In this document: positions 8,830-17,700 of the stretch, in pieces
Position numbering within the stretch: position 1 is the stretch's first letter
Layout of the letters: each line of letters begins with the position of its first letter
Source of the DNA: Bradyrhizobium sp. dw_78
Lineage (GTDB): Bacteria; Pseudomonadota; Alphaproteobacteria; Rhizobiales; Xanthobacteraceae
DNA length: 64,000 bases
Reading direction: 5' to 3'
Assembly (NCBI RefSeq): GCF_018449525.1
Contig: NZ_JAAVUS010000014.1
Coordinates: 1 to 64,000 of the forward strand
The notes under the pieces: model-generated
Told to the model about the DNA's origin: nothing
The model's database searches: none
What the model saw: the letters and a program-made list of their open reading frames with translations, nothing else
Made by a program: the position numbers and the translations under genes

Positions 8830-8878
8830 CCCTCACCCGGCTGCTGCGCAGCCGACCTCTCCCCGGCGGGGAGAGGTG
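8830..8878 (-). repeat. REP-like repeat, right arm
   Basis: Inverted copy of 8424-8472 with one difference. It abuts the start of the DUF559 gene on one side and the trpA leader on the other, so the arm probably supplies the 5' flank of the nuclease mRNA. Confidence 0.85.
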
Positions 8879-8899
8879 TAGCACAGCGAATGCCGCACC

Positions 8900-9736
8900 A
8901 TGACCACCCGCATCGATACCCGTTTTGCCGAGTTGAAGAAGCAAGGCCGCTCGGCCCTCGTTACCTTTGTGATGGCGGGCGATCCGGATCTCGCGACGTC
9001 GCTCGACATCGTTAAGGCGCTGCCCAAAGCGGGTGCCGACATCATCGAGATCGGCATGCCCTTCACCGATCCGATGGCGGATGGCCCCTCGATTCAGGCC
9101 GCGGGTTTGCGCGCGCTGAAGGCGGGCATGACGCTCAAGAAGACTCTCGAGATGGTGCGCGGCTTCCGTAAGGACGACGACACGACGCCGCTGGTGCTGA
9201 TGGGCTATTACAATCCGATCTATATCTACGGCGTCGACAGGTTTCTCGCCGACGCCAGGACGGCCGGCGTCGACGGACTGATCATCGTCGACCTGCCGCC
9301 CGAGGAAGACACGGAATTGTGCCTGCCGGCGCTGAAGGCCGGGCTTAATTTCATCCGGTTGGCGACGCCGACCACCGACGACAAGCGGCTGCCCGCGGTG
9401 CTCTCGAACACCTCCGGTTTTGTCTATTACGTTTCGATCACCGGCATTACCGGTAGTGCGAGCGCCGACGCCAAGGCTGTCGGCGCGGCGGTAGCCCGCA
9501 TCAAGCGGCACACCAAATTGCCGGTCTGCGTCGGCTTCGGAATCCGGACGCCGGAAGCTGCCGGCGCGATCGCCGGCAGCGCCGACGGCGCGGTCGTCGG
9601 CACGGCGCTGATTGATGCCCTGCGCGGCAGCCTCGATGCGGACAGCCGCGCGACAGCCCAAACGATCGGCGCGGTGACCGATCTCGTGGCCTCGCTGGCG
9701 CAGGGCGTAAGGGCTGCGAAACAGGCCGCGGAATAA
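8900..9736 (+). CDS. trpA: Tryptophan synthase alpha chain
   Basis: Retro-aldol cleavage of indole-3-glycerol phosphate, giving indole to TrpB. It is a 278-aa TIM barrel. The catalytic Glu is in IIEIGMPFTDPMADGP and the catalytic Asp in IIVDLPPEED; GFGIRTPE and VGTALID form the phosphate loops. The ATG at 8900 lacks a good Shine-Dalgarno sequence: the nearest purine-rich stretch is the end of the repeat, 22 nt upstream. This fits separation from its original upstream signals by the cassette. Confidence 0.97.
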   Translation: MTTRIDTRFAELKKQGRSALVTFVMAGDPDLATSLDIVKALPKAGADIIEIGMPFTDPMADGPSIQAAGLRALKAGMTLKKTLEMVRGFRKDDDTTPLVLMGYYNPIYIYGVDRFLADARTAGVDGLIIVDLPPEEDTELCLPALKAGLNFIRLATPTTDDKRLPAVLSNTSGFVYYVSITGITGSASADAKAVGAAVARIKRHTKLPVCVGFGIRTPEAAGAIAGSADGAVVGTALIDALRGSLDADSRATAQTIGAVTDLVASLAQGVRAAKQAAE

Positions 9737-9761
9737 GCCATAATTGCGGTGCAAGCGTCGG

Positions 9762-9790
9762 CTTGCCGGGCCTAGCCCGGGCCGCCATAT
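9762..9790 (+). promoter_or_regulatory. Candidate sigma-70 promoter for accD
   Basis: CTTGCC (9762-9767), 17 nt, then CCATAT (9785-9790), close to the alphaproteobacterial CTTGAC-N17-CTATAT pattern. The spacer contains the inverted repeat CCGGGC-CTA-GCCCGG (9766-9780), which could be an operator. It lies 44 nt before the accD start. Confidence 0.4.
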
Positions 9791-9834
9791 ATTTGCAAGG
9801 CGGTCGCTGTTTGATCGCTAATCGGGAGCGAACC

Positions 9835-10773
9835 ATGAACTGGCTCACCAATGTCGTCCGGCCGAAAATCCGCAACATCCTGCGCCGCGAGACGCCGGAG
9901 AATTTGTGGATCAAATGCCCGGATTCAGGGCAGCTCGTGTTCTACAAGGATGTCGAGGCCAACCAGTTCGTCATTCCGGGCTCGAATTACCACATGCGCA
10001 TGGGCGCGGTGGCGCGGCTGAAATCGGTCTTCGACAACGAGACCTGGTTCGATGTCGCGCTGCCCGAGGTGACGGCCGATCCGCTGAAATTCCGCGACGA
10101 ACGCAAATATGCCGACCGCATCAGGGACGCGCGCGCCAAGACCGGTCTGAACGACGCCATCAAGGTCGGCTACGGCAAGCTCGAAGGCGCCGGCGCCGTC
10201 ATCGCGGTGCAGGATTTCGACTTCATGGGCGGCTCGCTCGGCATGGCCGCCGGGGAAGCGATCGTGCGCGGGCTCGAACTGGCGCTGGAGAAGAAGTCGC
10301 CGTTTATCGTGTTCGCCGCGTCCGGCGGCGCGCGGATGCAGGAAGGCATCCTGTCGCTGATGCAGATGCCGCGCACGACGGTCGGTGTGCAGATGCTGCG
10401 CGAAGCCAAACTGCCCTATATCGTGGTGCTGACCAATCCGACCACCGGCGGCGTCACCGCCTCTTATGCCATGCTGGGCGATGTGCAGATCGCCGAACCC
10501 GGTGCGCTGATCGGCTTTGCCGGCGCGCGGGTGATCGAACAGACCATCCGCGAAAAATTGCCGGAAGGATTCCAGCGCGCCGAATATCTGAAAGACCACG
10601 GCATGGTCGACATGGTCGTTCACCGTCACGACATGCGCGCCACCCTGGCGCGGCTCTGCCGCTTGCTGATGAAATCTCCGGCGCTTGAGCCGGCGGTGAA
10701 GACGGCGCCGCAGGTCTCGGCGGCCCAGATTGTGACGGCTCCGGAAACGGTGCCGGCCGCCCCGCACGCGTGA
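9835..10773 (+). CDS. accD: Acetyl-CoA carboxylase carboxyltransferase subunit beta
   Basis: Carboxyltransferase half (with AccA) that makes malonyl-CoA. The start at 9835 has GGGAG 6 nt upstream; 312 aa. The crotonase-like core is intact: GGSLGMAAGEAI, FAASGGARMQEGILSLMQM, TNPTTGGVTASYAMLGD and GFAGARVIEQT. The N-terminal zinc ribbon is degraded: where other bacteria have four Cys, only C28 remains (WIKCPDSGQ ... VIPGSNYHMRM). I recall the same loss in other Rhizobiales. The stop overlaps the GTG start of folC. Confidence 0.95.
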   Translation: MNWLTNVVRPKIRNILRRETPENLWIKCPDSGQLVFYKDVEANQFVIPGSNYHMRMGAVARLKSVFDNETWFDVALPEVTADPLKFRDERKYADRIRDARAKTGLNDAIKVGYGKLEGAGAVIAVQDFDFMGGSLGMAAGEAIVRGLELALEKKSPFIVFAASGGARMQEGILSLMQMPRTTVGVQMLREAKLPYIVVLTNPTTGGVTASYAMLGDVQIAEPGALIGFAGARVIEQTIREKLPEGFQRAEYLKDHGMVDMVVHRHDMRATLARLCRLLMKSPALEPAVKTAPQVSAAQIVTAPETVPAAPHA

Positions 10774-12113
10774 ACGCGCCCGCCTCCATACCGTCACCAT
10801 TGCTCCGCGATGTGATCGCGCGATTATCCGCGCTGCACCCGCAAGGCATCGATCTCGGTCTGGAGCGGATGCACCGGCTGCTGGAGCGGCTCGATCATCC
10901 CGAGCGCAAGCTACCGCCGGTGATTCATGTCGCCGGCACCAACGGCAAGGGTTCGACGATCGCTTATTTGCGCGCGATCCTGGCGGCGGCGGGCCTGCGC
11001 GTTCATGTCTACACCTCGCCTTTTCTGGTGCGGATCAACGAATGCTTTCGTCTCGGCAGCGCCGGTGGCGGGGCGCTCGTGAGTGACGACGAATTGCGCG
11101 GGACGCTGGAGCATTGCGAGCGGGTCAATGCCGGCGCGCCGATCACGATTTTCGAAGCCGAGACCGCGGCGGCGTTTTACCTGTTCGCGCAGCATCCGGC
11201 CGATGTGCTGCTGCTGGAAGTCGGCCTCGGCGGGCGGCTCGACGCCACCAACGTGATCGAGGCGCCGCTTGCGACCGTGCTCGCGCCGATAAGTTTTGAC
11301 CACACCGAATTTCTCGGGCGCACGCTGGCTGCGATTGCCGCCGAGAAGGCCGCGATCATCAAGCGCCACGCGCCGGTGATTTGCGCGGAGCAGGCGCCGG
11401 AGGCGATGGCGGTGATCGAAGCGCAGGCGCGCCGCCTGCGCGCGCCGTTGCACGCCGCCGGACAGCATTGGCACGTCAATGTCGAGCGCGGACGTCTCGT
11501 TTATCAGGATGATCGCGGGCTGATGGACCTCGCCGCGCCCCGGCTGTTCGGGCGGCATCAGTTCGACAATGCCGGGCTTGCGATCGCGACGCTGCGCGCG
11601 CTCGACGCTTTCAGGATCGACCATGCGGCGTTCGAGGCCGGCATCGTCAACGCCGAATGGCCGGCGCGGATGCAGCGCCTGTCGTCGGGTGCGCTGGTGG
11701 ATGCAGCGCCGGCGGGTTGCGAGATCTGGCTCGACGGCGGGCATAATGCCGAGGGCGGGCGCGTCGCCGCCGCGGCCCTGGGCGATCTCGAAGAGCGGGT
11801 GTCGCGGCCGCTCGTGGTCATCGCCGGCATGATGGCGAACAAGGATGCCGGCGCGTTTCTCGCCAATTTCGCCGGGCTGACCCGCCACATCATGGCGGTG
11901 CCGATCCCCGATCGCGGCAATGCGATGCCGCCGGACCGGCTGGCGGACGCCGCGCGCTCGCTCGGCATGCGCGTGGAAACCTCTCCCAGCGTCGAAGCGG
12001 CGCTGCACGCGCTGACACGCCTTGCTTATGAGGTGCCGCCGCGCATCCTGATCACCGGCTCGCTTTATCTCGCCGGCCATGTGCTCGCCGCCAACGGCAC
12101 GCTGCCGGCCTGA
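10770..12113 (+). CDS. folC: Bifunctional folylpolyglutamate synthase / dihydrofolate synthase
   Basis: Adds glutamate to dihydropteroate and then to tetrahydrofolates. Mur-ligase fold of 447 aa with the P-loop HVAGTNGKGSTIAYLRA, the ISFDHTEFLG magnesium/ATP segment, and WLDGGHNAEGG before the C-terminal domain. The start codon is GTG at 10770, within the GTGA overlap with the accD stop. The accD-folC order is conserved widely and supports the name. Confidence 0.95.
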   Translation: MNAPASIPSPLLRDVIARLSALHPQGIDLGLERMHRLLERLDHPERKLPPVIHVAGTNGKGSTIAYLRAILAAAGLRVHVYTSPFLVRINECFRLGSAGGGALVSDDELRGTLEHCERVNAGAPITIFEAETAAAFYLFAQHPADVLLLEVGLGGRLDATNVIEAPLATVLAPISFDHTEFLGRTLAAIAAEKAAIIKRHAPVICAEQAPEAMAVIEAQARRLRAPLHAAGQHWHVNVERGRLVYQDDRGLMDLAAPRLFGRHQFDNAGLAIATLRALDAFRIDHAAFEAGIVNAEWPARMQRLSSGALVDAAPAGCEIWLDGGHNAEGGRVAAAALGDLEERVSRPLVVIAGMMANKDAGAFLANFAGLTRHIMAVPIPDRGNAMPPDRLADAARSLGMRVETSPSVEAALHALTRLAYEVPPRILITGSLYLAGHVLAANGTLPA

Positions 12114-12228
12114 AGCACGTCCCGGCGGCAGGACCTCGCTCTGTATGGCTGCTACCCCAAGCTCATTAAGGGGGCGGAAACCCTACCTGTGGCAGAACAG
12201 TGGCGTTTCCGATGGAGTGCATATCAAG

Positions 12229-14292
12229 ATGCGGATCCGTACTTTCTTCCTCGGGTGCTTTTGTTCGGTGGCGTTACCCGGCGCGGCCGCGGCGCTCTGG
12301 CTTTCCATCGATGCCTGGAACGACTGGCAGCAACAGCAGGTGGCGACCCTCGCCACGCGCGTCGTGAGCGATGCGCAACGGGCGCAGACCGCGATTGCGG
12401 AAGAAGTCGGCCCCTTTGCAGGCCAGCTACATTTAGCCACGCCGGACGTTGATGCGGCGCGCCGGGCGGCGCCGCGGACCGACCGCATGCTGCAGGCGGC
12501 GGCGCTCAGCGCCACACAAGGCGGTTTTGACGGCAAGGTGGCGCAGGATACCCTGGCGCGGGTTCAGGCGGGACGGGCCCGCACCATGGAGGAATTCGCC
12601 AAGCCGCTCGCGGAGCGAGACCCCGCTTTGCCCGACGCCATGCAAACCCTGCGCAATCAGTCGGTGGAGGCCTTGCGTGGCGTGGCGGCGACGGCGAGCC
12701 AGCGTGTGGCGGCCACTTCGCCGGATGCGGCATTGTTCGTGGAAATCGCGCTGGCCGCGATGGATTTCCGTGACTTCGTCGGCCGCCGCAGCGTGCCCGT
12801 CGGCAACTGGATCGGCGGCCTTAAAATCGAGCCGCAGGTCTACGAAGACATGTTCCGTTTCACCGGCCGGATGGATCAGGCATGGGCGACCGCGCAGCGC
12901 CTGATTGCCGACATGCCGGATAACGCGCATCTGCAGCGTGCCCTGAAAGAGCAGCAGGCGATCCAGGCCCAGTCCGAGCCGCGCTGGCTGGAAGTGCTGG
13001 CGCTGGCGCGCGCCGGCGTCGGCGGTGGCAAGGTGGATTGGGGCACCACGGTCCCGCAATTCAGGCCGTGGTCGTTGAAATCGCAGGCGGAGATCCTGGC
13101 GCTGCGCGACGCGGCGCTGGACGAGGCGCTGACGCAAACCGAGGCGGCCTCGAATTCCGGCGAGCGAACCTTCTTTTCCGCGCTGGCGCTGGCTGTCCTG
13201 GTATGCGGCGTTGCGATTGGCTCGATATGGCTGCTGCTGCGGCGGGTGTTGCAGCCGCTGCGGGTGATGACCTCCACAGTGACCCGGATCGCCGGCGGCG
13301 AGCTTGAGGTCGAAGTTCCCGGCCGCGACCGCAGCGACGAACTGGGCGAAATGGCCCAGGCGGTGGAAACCCTGCGCGCAGGGTCCGTGGAGCGCCAGGA
13401 AATGGCGGCCATGCAGGCCCGCGAGCAGGAAGCCAAAGCCGCCCAGGCGGAGCGGCTGAGCGGGCTGGTGCGTGAATTCGAGGCCGAAGCGGCTGACGTT
13501 TTGCGGGCGGTGGCGGCGGCGGCAACCGAGCTTGACGCCACGGCGGTCGAACTTACCTCGACCGCCCAGACTGGCACGCAGCAGGCGAGTTCCGTGGCGG
13601 CGGCCTCCGAACAGGCCAGTGTGAATGTGCAGACGGTGGCGGCCTCTACCGAGGAGCTTGCGACTTCCATTGCCGAAGTCGCGCGCAAGGTGTCGGAAGG
13701 CGCTGCGACGGCGCGGCACGCCGCCGATAGCGCACGGCAGACCGACAGCACGGTGCAAAGCCTGGCCGGCGTGGCGAGCCAGATCGGTGAGGTCCTGAAG
13801 CTGATCAGCGACATCGCCGGACAGACCAACCTGCTGGCGCTGAATGCGACCATCGAGGCGGCGCGGGCCGGCGAGGCGGGCAAGGGCTTTGCGGTGGTGG
13901 CCTCGGAGGTGAAAACCCTGGCGGCGCAGACGGCCAAGGCGACCGAGGAGATCGGCGCCCAGATCGCGGCGATGCAGAGCGAGACCGAGCGGACGGTGCA
14001 GGCGATCGCGACGATCGTGCATACGATCGGGCAGCTGGACGCCAATACCTCGGAGTTGGCGGCCGCGGCCGAACAGCAGGCGGCGGCGACGCGGGAGATC
14101 GGACGGGCTGCGACCGAGGCCGCGGCGGGTACCCAGGATGCCGCGCGGCACGCGACCGGAGTTCGGGAAGGCGCCGAACGGACCGGCGCGGCGGCGACCG
14201 ATGTCCGGTCGGCATCGGGGGAACTGGCGCGGCGGGCCGAAGAGATGCGCGGACAGGTGGACAATTTCCTGAGTCGCATCCGCGCCGCCTGA
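12229..14292 (+). CDS. Methyl-accepting chemotaxis protein
   Basis: Transmembrane receptor of 687 aa. A signal-anchor helix (about residues 4-25) is followed by a periplasmic region of about 285 residues with no named sensor domain that I recognise. A second membrane helix (about 315-335, ALALAVLVCGVAIGSIWLLL) precedes a HAMP segment (RRVLQPLRVMTSTVTRIAGG) and a cytoplasmic coiled coil. The hairpin tip ISDIAGQTNLLALNATIEAA (about 525-545) is the CheA/CheW contact site and is intact. No CheR pentapeptide is seen at the C-terminus. I placed the start at 12229 (GGAG 11 nt upstream); the frame extends further 5' but overlaps folC. The ligand is unknown. Confidence 0.9.
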   Translation: MRIRTFFLGCFCSVALPGAAAALWLSIDAWNDWQQQQVATLATRVVSDAQRAQTAIAEEVGPFAGQLHLATPDVDAARRAAPRTDRMLQAAALSATQGGFDGKVAQDTLARVQAGRARTMEEFAKPLAERDPALPDAMQTLRNQSVEALRGVAATASQRVAATSPDAALFVEIALAAMDFRDFVGRRSVPVGNWIGGLKIEPQVYEDMFRFTGRMDQAWATAQRLIADMPDNAHLQRALKEQQAIQAQSEPRWLEVLALARAGVGGGKVDWGTTVPQFRPWSLKSQAEILALRDAALDEALTQTEAASNSGERTFFSALALAVLVCGVAIGSIWLLLRRVLQPLRVMTSTVTRIAGGELEVEVPGRDRSDELGEMAQAVETLRAGSVERQEMAAMQAREQEAKAAQAERLSGLVREFEAEAADVLRAVAAAATELDATAVELTSTAQTGTQQASSVAAASEQASVNVQTVAASTEELATSIAEVARKVSEGAATARHAADSARQTDSTVQSLAGVASQIGEVLKLISDIAGQTNLLALNATIEAARAGEAGKGFAVVASEVKTLAAQTAKATEEIGAQIAAMQSETERTVQAIATIVHTIGQLDANTSELAAAAEQQAAATREIGRAATEAAAGTQDAARHATGVREGAERTGAAATDVRSASGELARRAEEMRGQVDNFLSRIRAA

Positions 14293-14330
14293 TTACGGGC
14301 CGGCTTTATCTTTCATCCTTTGCGACAAAG

Positions 14331-14361
14331 AAAAACGGCCGGCTATTTGCCGGCCGTTTTT
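14331..14361. terminator. Bidirectional terminator between MCP gene and trxA
   Basis: Perfect stem AAAAACGGCCGGC / GCCGGCCGTTTTT with a 5-nt loop, which gives U-runs on both strands. It lies between the convergent MCP gene and trxA. Confidence 0.9.
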
Positions 14362-14385
14362 GAAAACTGGGTGATACGAAGCGGA

Positions 14386-14706
14386 TTAGACCGCAGCGGT
14401 GATCCACTGTTGCAGCTTCTGCTTCGGCGCGGCGCCGACCTGGCGCGAAGCCATTTCGCCGCCCTTGAACACCATCAGGGTCGGGATCGACATCACGCCG
14501 TATTTTGAGGCCGTCTTCGGGCTCTCGTCGACGTTCAGCTTCACGATCTTGACCTTGTCGCCCATCGTGCCGGAAATCTCCTCGAGCGCGGGCGCGATCA
14601 TGCGGCAGGGACCGCACCATTCGGCCCAGAAATCGACCACCACCGGGCCGGTTGCCTTGAGCACTTCGGCTTCGAAATCGGCATCGGAAACCTTGCCAAC
14701 GGCCAT
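14386..14706 (-). CDS. trxA: Thioredoxin
   Basis: Disulfide reductant of 106 aa with the canonical active site FWAEWCGPCRM (about residues 25-35), cis-Pro segment SIPTLMVFKGG and C-terminal helix KLQQWI. Last gene of the minus-strand block, after addB and addA with a 90-bp gap, so it may have its own promoter. It ends before the shared terminator at 14331-14361. Confidence 0.97.
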   Translation of the reverse strand: MAVGKVSDADFEAEVLKATGPVVVDFWAEWCGPCRMIAPALEEISGTMGDKVKIVKLNVDESPKTASKYGVMSIPTLMVFKGGEMASRQVGAAPKQKLQQWITAAV

Positions 14707-14796
14707 CGGAATTACCTCGTTCGGTTGAGAAGGAAGGCGCGAAAAGGAATCGCGCCAAGGATCATAGGTCCAACCTATGAACGCGGCCTTGCCGGG

Positions 14797-17700
14797 TCAA
14801 GCTCGGTCACCCCCGGCACCAAGGGATGCCAGCTCAGTGTCCAGCGCGGGGGAGGAAATCTCCATCAATTCAGGGGTTTCGGTCCAGAGCAGCGCGGCGC
14901 GGACCGCCCGTTGCGGATAAAGCTTCCGTAACACCGCGCGGTACAGCGCAAGCTGGCGGACATAGGCGGCGGGCGCCTCTTCAGGCGCGCCGGGCGGGGC
15001 GTGGTTGGTCTTGAAATCGACGATCAGGACCTCGCCTGGCGTCACCACCAGCCGGTCGATCTGACCGGAGACCAGCGCCGGGGGCCGGCCCGGCCGTTCC
15101 AGCCGGCCGACGATCGAAACCTCGGCCCGGCTGCCGGGCGCAAAAACCGCGGCGAATCGCGGGTCCTCGATCAGGACATGCACCCCCTTTGCCAGTGCGG
15201 CGCGCTCGTCTTCGGTCCAGCCGCCGGCATTGCGGCTCAGATAGTTCAGCGCGGCGTCGCGGCGGCGTTCGCCCGGAACATCCGGCAGCGATTGCAGCAG
15301 CCGATGCACCAGGCTGCCGCGCTGAAGCGCGCGCGCGCGCTCCTGGATCGATTCGCCGGTCCGGACGCGGTGACCCTCGTCGTCCGCGCCGGACGGACGC
15401 AGCAAATGACTGGAAAACGTCTCGGCCGGAACCGGTATGCGCAGCCAGGAGGGCCATGCGGCCGGCGGGGCCGGTGTCTGGGTTTGCGTGGCGGCTATCT
15501 CGGTGACGGTATCCTCGGGACGAGAATAGCGCGTCACCTTGCCGTCGGCGGTTTCCAGTTCCTGTACATGCAAGCCGGACTTGTCGAGGCCCTTGGCGAT
15601 CAGGTCGTACCAGGAGAGGTCTCTGACCTTGTTCGCATTGCCCGGCATGCAGCCGCCGACGACCAGCCGGTCGGCCGCGCGCGTCATCGCGACATAGAGC
15701 AGGCGGCGATATTCGTCCTCGGTTTCGCCGATCATCGCCGCGCGGGCCGCGGCGACCGCGGCAGGGTCTTCCGCCTTGCGGCCGGCCCAGACCACGACTC
15801 CGGGCCCGCGCGGCGCGCCGTTGCCCGGCGGCAGATGGACGAGCCGGCGGCGCTGGGTGTCGGAAGGCGAGGTCGTGGTGTCCACCAGAAACACCACCGG
15901 CGCTTCCAGGCCCTTGGCGCCGTGTACCGTCATGACGCGGACTTCGTCGCGCGAGATTTCCATGTCGCGCTTCACCTCGGTGTCGGCGGCGCGCAGCCAC
16001 GCCATGAAGCCTTGCAGCGAGGCTGGCGCCTTGCGTTCATAGCCGAGCGCGAGTTCGAGAAATTCATCGAGCGCGTCGGTCGCTTCGGGCCCGAGCCGCT
16101 TGAGGATGCGCTCCCTGCCGCCGTCGCCGCCGAGCAGCCAGGCATGAAACGCAAACGGCGTCTCGTCGGTGAAACGGCGCTCGCAGCGTTCAAGGCGCGC
16201 AAGCGTCTCCCTGAATCTGTCCGATGTCGCGCCGTGCTGGCCCAAGGCTTCGCGCAGCGAGCCTTTGCGCTGCCATGCGAGCGTGAACAGATCGTCATCG
16301 GTGAGGCCGAACAGCGGGCTCTTCAGCGCCACCGCGAGCGCCAGATCATCCTGCGGCAGCAACAACGCGTCGGCGAGGTTCATCAGATCGATGATCGCGA
16401 TATGCTCGGTGAGCTTGAGCCGGTCGGCGCCGGCGACCGGAATGTCGGCGTGCTTGAGCGCCTGAATGACGGCGTCGAACGCGCTGCCGCGCCGGCGCAC
16501 CAGCACCAGAATGTCGCCGAACCGCAGCGGCCGGCGCTGACCGGCGTGGCCTGTCATCGCGCCGCTGTCGACCAGCCGCTTGATCTCGGCCTGAATGCGC
16601 CGGGCGAGCTTGACTTCCGGGCTGGTCGCCGCAACGCCGTCGAACGGCGCGCGCCAGCCTTCGATATCCTGCCGGCCGTCGGCTTTCGCCAGCTCCCAAA
16701 GCTCGATCAGGCTGGGCCCGGCGTCGGCCATGGCCTCATGCACCGGATAGGCATTTTCCGCATGGATGCTGCGGTAGATCGCTTCGTCGCGAAACACATG
16801 ATCGACCGATTGCAGGATCGCCGGGCCCGAGCGGAACGAATAGGTGAACGAGACCGGATCGAATTTCAGCCCGGCATCCTCGAATTTTTTCTTCAGCGCC
16901 CGGCGGCGGGCGTCGAATTCATGGGGGTCGGCGCCCTGAAACGAGAAGATCGACTGCTTCTCGTCGCCGACCGCGAAGATGGTGCGGACGATGTCGTCGC
17001 GTGCGCCCGCGCCGGAGGTGAACTCCGAAATCAGATGCGCGACAATGCCCCATTGTCGCGGGCTGGTGTCCTGCGCCTCGTCGATCAGCACATGGTCGAC
17101 GCCGCGGTCGAGCTTGTAATGGACCCAGGCCGAGGCCCCGCCGTCCAGCATGTCCAGCGTCTTATCGATCAGGTCGTCGTAATCGAGCAGACCGCGCTCC
17201 CGCTTCTCGCGCCGGTAATTCGCCGCCGCCGCGGTCGCGACGGAGAGCAGCGCCTGGGTGCGGTCGCGGATCGCCAATGCGCGGCGCTTCTCGATCAGAG
17301 GATCGAGACGGAGAATTTCTGCCTCGATCAAACGGCCAATCGTGGGATTGTCCCGCGCAAAGCTCTTTGTCAGCACCGATTTGCGGGGCGTGTGATCGGT
17401 GTCGGTCAGGAAGACGGAGAGATACGCATCGACCTGAGCGGCGCCGGTGAACGCCAGTGCATCGCGCAGCCGCGCTGCCTGATCCTGATCGGATTTGCTG
17501 CCAGTGCCGAGAATGGCGGCGATCTCTTCCCACCCTGACCGTCTGACATATGGGCCATCGACAATCATGCGCTCGATGTCCTCGATGCTCTCTGACGCGT
17601 CGACGCCGAGGGCCGCGGACAGCTGCGCGGCCGCGGTGTCGGCGCTGCCGGCGGCGTCGGTCCATGCCATGAAGTGATCGCGGCTGAGGCAGGCCTCCCG

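Larger units (their letters stand above)
8424..8878. mobile_element. Candidate mobile cassette: DUF559 nuclease gene between 49-bp inverted repeats
   Basis: The left arm (8424-8472) and right arm (8830-8878) are inverted copies matching at 48 of 49 bases (the mismatch is at 8434). Each arm contains two tandem hairpins: a CCTCTCC/GGAGAGG stem and CGGCTGC-GCA-GCAGCCG. The only gene between them is a DUF559 protein on the minus strand. The block fills almost the whole trpB-trpA gap, from 24 nt after the trpB stop to 21 nt before the trpA start. No target-site duplication is obvious. The insertion reading is an inference from the disrupted operon and the symmetry. Confidence 0.6.

Noticed and set aside
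8424..8878. Classic insertion sequence with transposase
   Set aside because: No DDE, HUH or tyrosine transposase is encoded, and no target-site duplication is visible; listed as a candidate cassette only.
8483..9754. 423-codon minus-strand frame spanning the cassette and all of trpA
   Set aside because: Only its last 114 codons match a family (DUF559). The rest is the antisense of trpA plus the repeat.
15001..17538. 845-codon plus-strand frame over addA
   Set aside because: Antisense to AddA, whose helicase and nuclease motifs are complete; the frame has no known domain.
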